Assembly (NCBI GenBank): GCA_024696155.1
Contig: JAILHD010000035.1
Location: forward strand, 84,420 to 133,215
Direction: 5' to 3'
Source: Treponema sp.
GTDB lineage: Bacteria > Spirochaetota > Spirochaetia > Treponematales > Treponemataceae
Length of the DNA: 48,796 bases
The translations under genes were made by a program, and so were the position numbers. This document shows positions 1 to 7,251 of the stretch, in pieces. Within the stretch, counting starts at the first letter, position 1. Each line of letters opens with the position of its first letter. The notes below the pieces were generated by a model that saw only the letters and a program-made list of their open reading frames with translations, did not search any database and was not told where the DNA came from.

Positions 1-106
1 TAATTGAATATAATGTATCGCCTTTCTGAACAGTATATGTTGTATCGGCAAAAGAAAGTGCAAAAAATGTTATAGCAGTAAAAGTTATTAGTACAAATTT
101 CTTCAT
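1..106 (-). CDS. LysM-domain exported protein, N-terminal fragment
   Basis: This is the 5' end of a gene that runs off the left edge of the window. Translating the minus strand from the ATG at 104-106 gives a lysine-rich start, a hydrophobic stretch (FVLITFTAITFFALSFA) typical of a Sec signal peptide, and then YTVQKGDTLYSI, the opening of a LysM peptidoglycan-binding module. Only about 35 residues are visible, so the rest (often an M23 peptidase or further LysM repeats in such proteins) cannot be seen. It lies 28 bases downstream of the HD-domain gene and could be co-transcribed with it. No clear Shine-Dalgarno sequence precedes the ATG. Confidence 0.75.
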   Translation of the reverse strand, partial: MKKFVLITFTAITFFALSFADTTYTVQKGDTLYSI

Positions 107-134
107 AATTAAATTATCGGCATAAAAAAATCTT

Positions 135-1355
135 TTATGAGGTTATATCGTGAAAAAGTTTATAAACATTTATTCCGCTGATTTTTTCATCTTTTGCATA
201 ATGGCAGAGCATACCGTTACGACCATTTTTAAGATGAATTGATGTAATTCCGTGCTTTATAGAAATGTCTGCTTCCATAAGTGCTGCAAGGTGATCACAA
301 ACACGAACAAGTTTTCCATCCACAGGATTAAGTTCATCCTCGTTGTAAAAATTATTCAGTTCATCCCAAGTGACTTTTTTAACTTTTCTTTTTGAATCCA
401 AAATGCGGTCAGAAAATTCATCACTTGTGTAATAAATCAGTTCATCACGGAAAAAATCTTCCATAAGAGGAACAAGTTCTTTAGAAACAATTTCATCTTC
501 TATCTTTTTTACAATATTTGGAAGACCGTTTGTTGCCTGTTTTACAGGAGAAATAATATCGCGGGTAACAGATTCTGGCAAATCATGAAAGAGTGCACTA
601 AAAAAATTATTGATGATTCGGCGCTTGCACATATGTGGATTTGATTCGCGACCTAAAAGCATTGTCATTATAGCTACATAAAAACAATGGCCTAGAACTG
701 AAGTTGGAGGCACACGCGGGGTCTGATTCCATCGGGTCTGAAAACGAAGCTGTTCAATTTTCATCAAAAAATCAAAAGGCTTCTGGTGAGTCATTATTTT
801 TTGAAGGCCTTCCAGATCTAAAAAAGGCTGAATGTCAGCCTGAAGCTCGGTATAAATCTTTTCTAGGCGCTGCTTTTCATTTACAACGGCAAGCATATCA
901 AGCTCACGCATTGTTGCATATTTGTGGGCGGCATTATAAACACGAAGAGAAACAGTAAGTTCTTCCGGCAGCTTAAAATATCCTGCCTTTTGACCTACGT
1001 AGATTGTAAACTTTGAAAATAACTCGTCGTCATTTATAAGAGAGCGGTACTGGTTTAAAACCCACTCGTTAAGACGCATATATTCATCAAGAAATTCACG
1101 TTTTAGCATCTGCTGAACAGGTGCTTTTATATCACAAAGGGCAATTTTACGAAGCAAATCAAAAAAAGAAGCATAAATTACCCATTCCCAGTCAATGTAA
1201 TTGCCCTTGTTTTCTTCGTACTTTCCGATAATGTATGCCAGAACCATTTTTTCGGCAGCCTTATCCATTTCTACCATATCAAAAGGGCGGATAAGGTCGT
1301 TCCAGCGCTGAATAGAAAAGCCCTCAAAAATACGAAGAGAAAGTTTTTTGTCCAT
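135..1355 (-). CDS. HD-domain protein, YfbR-like nucleotidase family, with long N-terminal extension
   Basis: The 406-residue product has a C-terminal HD domain. His223 starts the first metal-binding helix, His257-Asp258 form the HD pair in FHDLPESVTRDIISPVK, and a later Asp lies in VRVCDHLAALMEA. The segment after the HD pair closely resembles the YfbR/HDDC2 class of dNMP 5'-nucleotidases (HDxxE-x-TGD-x-PTPVK pattern), so a metal-dependent phosphohydrolase is likely; the substrate cannot be read. Residues 1-205 are a helical extension that I do not recognise and that YfbR (about 200 residues) lacks. The ATG overlaps the stop of the upstream gene (TAATG), so the two are translationally coupled. 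Confidence 0.7.
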   Translation of the reverse strand: MDKKLSLRIFEGFSIQRWNDLIRPFDMVEMDKAAEKMVLAYIIGKYEENKGNYIDWEWVIYASFFDLLRKIALCDIKAPVQQMLKREFLDEYMRLNEWVLNQYRSLINDDELFSKFTIYVGQKAGYFKLPEELTVSLRVYNAAHKYATMRELDMLAVVNEKQRLEKIYTELQADIQPFLDLEGLQKIMTHQKPFDFLMKIEQLRFQTRWNQTPRVPPTSVLGHCFYVAIMTMLLGRESNPHMCKRRIINNFFSALFHDLPESVTRDIISPVKQATNGLPNIVKKIEDEIVSKELVPLMEDFFRDELIYYTSDEFSDRILDSKRKVKKVTWDELNNFYNEDELNPVDGKLVRVCDHLAALMEADISIKHGITSIHLKNGRNGMLCHYAKDEKISGINVYKLFHDITS

Positions 1356-2158
1356 TATTTACTCAAGCCCTTTTTTGCATCGGCATCCATTCTGTCTTTC
1401 CAGACAACAGCCTTTTTCTTTGCCTCTTCGGCAGGCTCGGCATCACCAATTGCAATATAAAGTTTTCTAAGTGCCAGAAGATATCTGATTGCATTGCGCA
1501 TGTCATCTACACGACGGGTAGAAAGTTCGTATTTGTCGCGGTAGGCATCGGCAGAATCAGAAAGCATTTTTGTAATCATTCTGATATAGAAAACTGTAGT
1601 TTCATAGTTTGTAGAAGAAGGATCAAAATAATCTTTTGTAGCAGACTTCATATCAATAAGGTTTTTTGCAACTGTTGCAAAACGACCTTCAATTTCTACA
1701 AAAGTCCATCGCCATTTAGAATTATCACCAAAAGCGTCGCGCAAAAGTGTAATTGCAAGGCCAAGCTTACGAATAATTGTATAACGGCGAGCAAGACTAA
1801 GATTCATAATGCGTTCATGCTTAGGCACAAGATCTGAATACGGAATATCTATAGTTGGTGTAACAATTTCTTCAAGATAAATGATTGCCTTATAAATCAT
1901 CTTGCGGGCATCGTTCAAGGCATCATTATTTTTTACTTCCATTACTTTTACAGAAAGAGCATTTTCTGCCATATAAAGAGAAGCAATATAAATCATATCT
2001 TCGCACAAAAGGACTTTTTTGTTTTCAAAATCCATATCACCTTCGTGCATACCGTTGAGCATAGTCTTTTCTTTTTCCAGCATCTGATTGATTTTTTCTT
2101 TGTATGGAGTAATAGTTTCTGTAAAGTGAAGACGGCGTTCATCTGAAATTTTTGCCAT
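1355..2158 (-). CDS. Conserved helical protein of unknown function
   Basis: The 267-residue product is rich in Ala, Lys, Glu and Arg and looks almost entirely alpha-helical, with no signal peptide, membrane segment or recognisable catalytic motif. It is likely cytoplasmic. Its start overlaps the recN stop by one base (TAATG) and its stop overlaps the HD-gene start in the same way, so it is coupled to both. The second half (about 110-260) has regularly spaced helices that could form a TPR-like or four-helix bundle, but no repeat is clear enough to name. I do not recognise the family. The tight coupling to the HD gene is the only hint of a job in common. Confidence 0.65.
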   Translation of the reverse strand: MAKISDERRLHFTETITPYKEKINQMLEKEKTMLNGMHEGDMDFENKKVLLCEDMIYIASLYMAENALSVKVMEVKNNDALNDARKMIYKAIIYLEEIVTPTIDIPYSDLVPKHERIMNLSLARRYTIIRKLGLAITLLRDAFGDNSKWRWTFVEIEGRFATVAKNLIDMKSATKDYFDPSSTNYETTVFYIRMITKMLSDSADAYRDKYELSTRRVDDMRNAIRYLLALRKLYIAIGDAEPAEEAKKKAVVWKDRMDADAKKGLSK

Positions 2159-3921
2159 TAAAATCCCCCGCTAAATTTATTAAGCATAGAGCGAGCATGT
2201 TCCAGAGACTGTTCTGTCTGGGCATCACCGGAAAGCATACGGGCAATTTCATGAACTCTTTCTTCGCCCTCAATAGGATGAACATTAGATGATGTAATTT
2301 CTCCGGACACACTTTTTTCTATCTTAATCTGATTATCGGCATAAACTGCGATGCTCGCTAGATGTGTAATACAGAAAATTTGACGGTTTTTAGAAAGATT
2401 TTTGATATGATTTCCTACAGCAACAGCAACTTCGCCACCAATTCCTGTATCAATTTCATCAAAAATAAGAGTTTCAACGTTATCTGCCTGACTTTCGGCA
2501 AAAATAGTTTTAAGGGCAAGCATTACGCGGGAAAGTTCACCACCAGAGGCAATTTTTGCAAGCGGCTGCAAAGGATTTCCAGGGTTAGCGCTAATCATAA
2601 ACTCAATGTCGTCTTTACCATATGGACCGCATTTCTGTTCAACAGCAGTGCCCTCTTTTGACTTAATTGAAACACCAAAACGTGTACCGCTCATTCCAAG
2701 ATTTGCAAGGATTGCATCAGTTTCTTTTTCCAATGTTTTTGCAGCCTGAGCACGTGCAGCAGAAAGTTTTTCTGCACGAACAAGAACTTCTTTTTCCAGA
2801 GTTTTAATCTCTGCTTCCAGCTGTGATTTTTTGTCGTTTCCGCTTTCGTTTTCTTCTATAAAGCGGTTTGCCTCTTCGTAAAAATTCAAAACTTCAGAAA
2901 GAGGAGCGTTTACAGACGATGCATATTTTTTCTTAAGGTTATAAATAGCAGAAAGTCTATCCTGAACTTCCTGTAAACGAGCCGGGTCAAAAACAAGCTT
3001 TGACTGATAAGAAGAAAACTCATCAGACAAATCAGAAAGTTCATAGAATGCAGATTCAACACGGGCACTAAGTTTTTCTAAAGATTTATCCATCTCTGCC
3101 ACGTACGCACTGCTTCTCATAAGCTTTTTAAGAGCTCCTGTAACGCCTTCGTCACTTCCAGAAAGAAGCTGATTTATGCCTTCTACCTCTGAATAGATTT
3201 TTTCAAAACCTGAAAGTCTTGCCTCTTCTTCTTCAAGCGCAACATCTTCGTCTTTTTTAAGCTTAAGATCTCCAATTTCCTGAACAGCAAAAGTCATCAT
3301 ATCAAGTTTTCTAAGACGTTCACTTTCGCTCATAGAATATTCAGAAAGCGACTTGCGTTTAGCAACAAGAGCTGCATATATTTTTGTAAATTCTTCTACA
3401 TCGGCTGTAATTCCGGCACGAGCATCAAGGAATTTTCTGTGTTCAGAAATTTTCATCAAAGACTGATGCTCATGCTGACCGTGAATATCAATTAAAAAGG
3501 CAGAAAGCTGTGCTAAATCAGTTCTGGTAACAGGAGTATCGTTTATCCAGCCGCCAGATTTTCCGTTGGCACGAATAAAACGACGTAAAAGAACGCGGTT
3601 ATTTTCAACTTCAATACCATGTTTAAAAAGCCATTCATAGGCAGTTCGAGGTTCGTATTCATCATCTGCCTGAATAAGAGCCTGAACTTCTGAAGTTACA
3701 GGCTTTCCGTTCAGAACAAAGGTTGCACTAACATTGGCCTCATTTTTACCAGCGCGAATCTGACCAACATCAGCTTTTCCACCAAGCAAAAATGAAATGG
3801 CACCTATCAAAATAGATTTACCGGCACCAGTTTCTCCGGAAAGTACCGTAAACCCTTTGTTAAATTCAATATAATCAGAATCGATGAGGGCAAAATCTTT
3901 TATTGTCAAATCTTCAAGCAT
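2158..3921 (-). CDS. recN: DNA repair protein RecN
   Basis: This 587-residue SMC-like ATPase acts in recombinational repair of double-strand breaks. Residues 1-40 carry the RecN start (LTIKDFALID) and Walker A GETGAGKS at 29-36. A long coiled-coil middle (about 165-390, Glu/Lys/Leu-rich) follows. The C-terminal lobe holds the ABC signature ASGGELSRVMLALK near 457 and Walker B LIFDEIDTGIGG near 485-497, then ITHL of the switch region. Length is close to the usual 550-580. The start overlaps the nadK stop by 8 bases; nadK-recN adjacency is common in bacteria. All ATPase motifs look intact. Confidence 0.97.
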   Translation of the reverse strand: MLEDLTIKDFALIDSDYIEFNKGFTVLSGETGAGKSILIGAISFLLGGKADVGQIRAGKNEANVSATFVLNGKPVTSEVQALIQADDEYEPRTAYEWLFKHGIEVENNRVLLRRFIRANGKSGGWINDTPVTRTDLAQLSAFLIDIHGQHEHQSLMKISEHRKFLDARAGITADVEEFTKIYAALVAKRKSLSEYSMSESERLRKLDMMTFAVQEIGDLKLKKDEDVALEEEEARLSGFEKIYSEVEGINQLLSGSDEGVTGALKKLMRSSAYVAEMDKSLEKLSARVESAFYELSDLSDEFSSYQSKLVFDPARLQEVQDRLSAIYNLKKKYASSVNAPLSEVLNFYEEANRFIEENESGNDKKSQLEAEIKTLEKEVLVRAEKLSAARAQAAKTLEKETDAILANLGMSGTRFGVSIKSKEGTAVEQKCGPYGKDDIEFMISANPGNPLQPLAKIASGGELSRVMLALKTIFAESQADNVETLIFDEIDTGIGGEVAVAVGNHIKNLSKNRQIFCITHLASIAVYADNQIKIEKSVSGEITSSNVHPIEGEERVHEIARMLSGDAQTEQSLEHARSMLNKFSGGF

Positions 3922-4756
3922 GAGGTCCTCCCGACCAGTTTAATTTAGAGCGCAATGCAGAATAGAATTTTTCTGAAGTACAGTTTACAAGTCTAACTTT
4001 CTGATCCAGTTTTCTGATTAAAACTGTGTCTCCAACGCTTAATTCTACAGGTTTAGAACCATCGAGTCTAAGATTTATTCCGTCTGCGCGGCTTTCTGCA
4101 ATACTAATAGAAACAACTCCATCCTGATTCAAAACAATCGGACGAGAAGAAAGCGAAAACGAATTAATCGGAGTCATTACAAAAGCTTCCAGAGAAGGAT
4201 CCAAAATTGGTCCCCCGGCCGCTGCAGAATATGCAGTTGAACCTGTAGGAGTGCTTACAATAAGACCGTCGCCTTTAATCTTACATAAAAGCTGCATTTC
4301 GTAGTAAACATCAAGGGAAATTGTTGTAGCTGCAGAACGTGCAGAAAGTACAACATCATTAAGCGCATTTCCGCAGTAGATTTCTTCATCATTATGAATG
4401 ACGCGAACATTTGCCATACTGCGCTGAATGATTTTTGATTTTCCTTCCAGGAATGCTTCTAGTTCCTCTTTCCACTCTTTTGGCTGAATAGATGCAATAA
4501 AACCAAACTGACCAAAATTAACAGGAAAAATTGGAATATTGTATTTTACACAATTACGGGCGGCAAACAGAACAGTTCCATCACCGCCAAGTGTAATAAC
4601 CAGATCGTAATCTTTAATTGACGAATCATGACAAAATCCGTCAAAATTAAAAAAATCAGTGTGTATTTTTTTTGTATTGAGAAAAGCAGAAATTTGTGCG
4701 GCTAATTCCTTAGAATCAGATTTTCCGACGTTTACAATAATAAGAACTTTTTTCAT
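3914..4756 (-). CDS. nadK: NAD kinase
   Basis: The 280-residue enzyme phosphorylates NAD to NADP in the cytoplasm. The diagnostic GGDGT motif is at 57-61 in LVITLGGDGTVLFAARN, the NxLND adenine/ribose-contact motif is near 130-134, and the glycine-rich TPTGSTAYSAAAGGP is at 169-183, with GDG just before it. Length matches the family (270-300). It lies in the run cheW, DegT-like, nadK, recN, 28 bases after the DegT-like gene, and overlaps recN. The ATG is preceded by an A/T-rich stretch without a convincing Shine-Dalgarno sequence, so translation may rely on coupling from upstream. Confidence 0.96.
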   Translation of the reverse strand: MKKVLIIVNVGKSDSKELAAQISAFLNTKKIHTDFFNFDGFCHDSSIKDYDLVITLGGDGTVLFAARNCVKYNIPIFPVNFGQFGFIASIQPKEWKEELEAFLEGKSKIIQRSMANVRVIHNDEEIYCGNALNDVVLSARSAATTISLDVYYEMQLLCKIKGDGLIVSTPTGSTAYSAAAGGPILDPSLEAFVMTPINSFSLSSRPIVLNQDGVVSISIAESRADGINLRLDGSKPVELSVGDTVLIRKLDQKVRLVNCTSEKFYSALRSKLNWSGGPHA

Positions 4757-4784
4757 TCAGTTTTTCTCATAAAAACAATAAAAA

Positions 4785-5840
4785 TTACGGTAAAGCGCTT
4801 AAAACTTTTACAATTTTTGCACTTTCAGAATGTGTAAGACGCGGATACAAAGGCACGTGAATACAACATAAAGAAAGAGTCTTTGCATGAATACAAGATT
4901 CAGAAAGTTCTTCTTTGCATGCAATCACTGACTTTTCAAAGGCAAGCTGAACTTCAATGTCTTTTTTTCCGGCAAACTGCTTTACATCCTTAAAAGAACT
5001 TGAAAGCACAAGCGGGAAGCTGCACATTGTAGAACCATCTTCCATCTCTCGTGCAAAAGTTTTATGACGTCCAATCATACAAGCCTGATGGAACATTCCA
5101 AAAAGCTCTTTACGGGTCTTTTCATTACGCGCATATTCTTTTACCTGAACCCAGGCAAGGGCACAGTTAATATCAGGAAGCAAATCTGTATCTGCGGCTT
5201 CGTCTGTAAATTTCTTAAGGACAATCCATTCACGTCGTCCAGGCGCCATAAGAACAGCACCACCACCTGCAGTAAGAACATTGCGCTCTTCAAGACCTAA
5301 AATAGTGTATACACCAAAGGTTCCAGCCTTTTTAGAGTCTTCGGTAGGGTTACCGTTTTCATCTTTTACCTTTACACTTGCACCTGCACTCTGAGAAATA
5401 TCTTCAATAAAAGGAACTCCCAAAGTTGCAATTGCGTCAAAATCAGGTAAAATTCCTTCTGTTTCGTGCAAAATAAGAAGTTTTCCGCCTTCTTCCATGC
5501 CCTTCTGAACAATAGCAGAAGAAACAAGTCCTGTAGCTTCTTCTACATCAAGAACAAGCGGACTGTAGCCCAGTTCCTCAATGGCCTTATACTGCCACAA
5601 AGGAGCAAGAGCAGAAATCATAATTTTTGAACCTTTTTCCAAGTCAAGAGCGAGCAATGCATATTTTAAAGCAATTGCAGGACTTCTCAACGCCACACAA
5701 CCGTCACATTTAATAAATTCTTTTACCTGCTGGATAAGTCTTGTGTTTAATTCACCAGGACCGATTTTTTCATCTACCATGCAGGTAAGCACGGCATCCA
5801 TTTCTTTTCGTCGAATAGTAGTAGAGTATGTCTGTATCAT
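4785..5840 (-). CDS. DegT/DnrJ/EryC1-type aminotransferase homologue lacking the PLP lysine
   Basis: The 351-residue protein has the fold pattern of PLP-dependent sugar aminotransferases: an N-terminal substrate loop, VPFIEDISQSAGA at 142-154 (Asp147 in the place of the residue pairing with the pyridine nitrogen), and a glycine-rich segment ERNVLTAGGGAVL at 185-197. In catalytic members the last motif reads KN(L/I)TTGEGGxV, with Lys forming the internal aldimine; here that position is Arg186. The phosphate-binding SGTxAL loop is also altered, to SPAIAL (53-58). It is therefore likely a non-catalytic homologue or an enzyme with changed chemistry. It is coupled by TAATG to cheW, so a role near chemotaxis or the flagellum is possible but unproven. 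Confidence 0.75.
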   Translation of the reverse strand: MIQTYSTTIRRKEMDAVLTCMVDEKIGPGELNTRLIQQVKEFIKCDGCVALRSPAIALKYALLALDLEKGSKIMISALAPLWQYKAIEELGYSPLVLDVEEATGLVSSAIVQKGMEEGGKLLILHETEGILPDFDAIATLGVPFIEDISQSAGASVKVKDENGNPTEDSKKAGTFGVYTILGLEERNVLTAGGGAVLMAPGRREWIVLKKFTDEAADTDLLPDINCALAWVQVKEYARNEKTRKELFGMFHQACMIGRHKTFAREMEDGSTMCSFPLVLSSSFKDVKQFAGKKDIEVQLAFEKSVIACKEELSESCIHAKTLSLCCIHVPLYPRLTHSESAKIVKVLSALP

Positions 5841-6319
5841 TATTGCATTTCGATAATTTTTTGTAGTTCTTTTGCGTTAAAGAGTTTTCTGATATTAAGC
5901 ATAATCAGATAGCCTTGTTCCTGACGGATTACACCTTCAATGTATTCCGATCCAATTCCACTAAGCATCTGAGGAGGCTCTTTTACATCCTCTGCTTTTA
6001 CAGTAACAACTCTTTCTACTTTATCAATAATGATACCAATCTGACTTCCTTCGATATTCAGAATGATAAATCCGCCATCATTAACATCAGAATCTTCAGC
6101 CACAACTGTATTCTGAATCTTAAAACGTTTGTGCAAATCAATAATAGGAATGATTTCTCCACGAAGATTGATAATTCCTTCAACATAATAAGGAGCATTA
6201 GGTATAAAGCGAACATTCTGGAGCTTTACGATTTCTTTTACATCCATGATGTTTACACCGTACAATTCTTCCCCAAGATGGAAAGTAACCAATTGAAACT
6301 GTGATTCAAGATCAGCCAT
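5840..6319 (-). CDS. cheW: Chemotaxis coupling protein CheW
   Basis: The 159-residue protein is a single CheW domain, which links chemoreceptors to the kinase CheA at polar arrays. Features seen are the start QLVTFHLGEELYGVNIMDVKEI, the conserved VEGIINLRGEIIPIIDLHKRF (about 47-67) and a third strand set with GIIIDKVERVV. Length and order match the family throughout. An excellent ribosome site (AGGAG, five bases before ATG) supports this start, and a promoter lies upstream at 6371-6399, so cheW is the first gene of a run reaching through the DegT-like gene, nadK and recN. No receptor or cheA is in the window. Confidence 0.96.
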   Translation of the reverse strand: MADLESQFQLVTFHLGEELYGVNIMDVKEIVKLQNVRFIPNAPYYVEGIINLRGEIIPIIDLHKRFKIQNTVVAEDSDVNDGGFIILNIEGSQIGIIIDKVERVVTVKAEDVKEPPQMLSGIGSEYIEGVIRQEQGYLIMLNIRKLFNAKELQKIIEMQ

Positions 6320-6370
6320 ATTGTCTCCTGTGTAATTCCGCCGTTTAAAGCGTATATATTCTATATTATT

Positions 6371-6399
6371 ATAATACTCCCAAATATCATGTTTTGCAA
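6371..6399 (-). promoter_or_regulatory. Predicted sigma-70-type promoter of the cheW operon
   Basis: On the minus strand a -35 element TTGCAA (6394-6399) and a -10 element TATTAT (6371-6376) are separated by exactly 17 bases and point at cheW, about 50 bases downstream. The only other gene nearby is comF, which ends at 6448 on the same strand. The prediction is by eye, and AT-rich DNA gives chance matches. Confidence 0.5.
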
Positions 6400-6447
6400 T
6401 GCAAGTTTTTATTGTTTTTACTGCACCTCCTTTATTTTTGTATAATA

Positions 6448-7191
6448 CTAATCAACCGCAAAAAGCGTCATAGCGTAAACCTTCTCTATTGTTGTATTTG
6501 TTTTTATGATAGAAGCACAAGTTTCAATCGTAGAGCCGGTTGTACAAACATCATCTATAATACAAACCTTTTGTGGAAGTTGATCTGGAATTTTATTAGA
6601 AAAAATATAAGCAGATTGAATTGAATTAAGTCTTTCTTCCCTGTTCAGTTTTTTCTGTTGAATAACAGAAGTTCGTTCCAGAAGATTTAAAACCTTAAAA
6701 CCATACTTAAAATTTAAGATTTTGCTTAGTTCATCAATCTGATCCCAGCCGTTTGTTTTGATTTTTCCAGGGCGAGGCGGAACGGGAACAATATAGTCAA
6801 CATTGATTTCTTTTAAGGCCTTAGCCATTATCTTTGCAAAAAAGAAGGATAAAGAGCGGATTCCCTGTATTTTCCATAAAAACAAAAGTTCTTTGTTCCA
6901 AAGGCGATAAGAAAATAATGGAAGCATTTTATCTGTACTTTTCAGGACGGGCTTTTCGCGGCATTCCATACAAAGTTCACTTTCAGAAATCAATTCTTTT
7001 CCGCAGCATTTACAGCTTTTAACCCCTAGAAAGTTTCTGGTTAAAAACTGGGTACGGCAGTCTTTACAAAGAGGAATTATATATGAAGGATTTCCACAGA
7101 TAACGCATCCTTCGCCGCCAGAAATCAAACTGTAAAAAAATCTTAGAATACTAAGACTCAGGGTTTTAAACTGAAAGAATAAATTTTCCAC
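6448..7191 (-). CDS. comF: ComF-family phosphoribosyltransferase-like protein
   Basis: The 247-residue protein has the ComF architecture. An N-terminal zinc-binding region has paired cysteines (C29/C32, C42/C45, C60/C63, C74/C77), and a type I phosphoribosyltransferase domain has the PRPP loop VCIIDDVCTTGST at 209-221 and a VPVPPRPGK segment. ComF proteins act in DNA uptake in competent bacteria and are linked to replication-fork maintenance; the role in spirochaetes is not known to me. The start is GTG at 7189-7191, the first usable codon after the mutS stop; there is no good Shine-Dalgarno sequence. It is the last gene of the tamB-bamA-skp-mutS-comF run. Confidence 0.9.
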   Translation of the reverse strand: MENLFFQFKTLSLSILRFFYSLISGGEGCVICGNPSYIIPLCKDCRTQFLTRNFLGVKSCKCCGKELISESELCMECREKPVLKSTDKMLPLFSYRLWNKELLFLWKIQGIRSLSFFFAKIMAKALKEINVDYIVPVPPRPGKIKTNGWDQIDELSKILNFKYGFKVLNLLERTSVIQQKKLNREERLNSIQSAYIFSNKIPDQLPQKVCIIDDVCTTGSTIETCASIIKTNTTIEKVYAMTLFAVD

Positions 7192-7251
7192 ATATATAAT
7201 ATATCCGCCATAGGCAGATTTTCGGAAATAAAATGAAAAAAATCTTAAAAA

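Noticed and set aside
704..958. Open frame on the plus strand within the HD-domain gene
   Set aside because: It lies opposite a well-supported gene, has no ribosome site and no recognisable protein pattern; it is a shadow frame.
6422..6433. A near-perfect Shine-Dalgarno sequence (AAAGGAGGTGCA, minus strand) after comF
   Set aside because: No start codon at a proper distance opens a frame longer than about ten codons, so there is no gene to support; it is probably chance in the comF 3' region.
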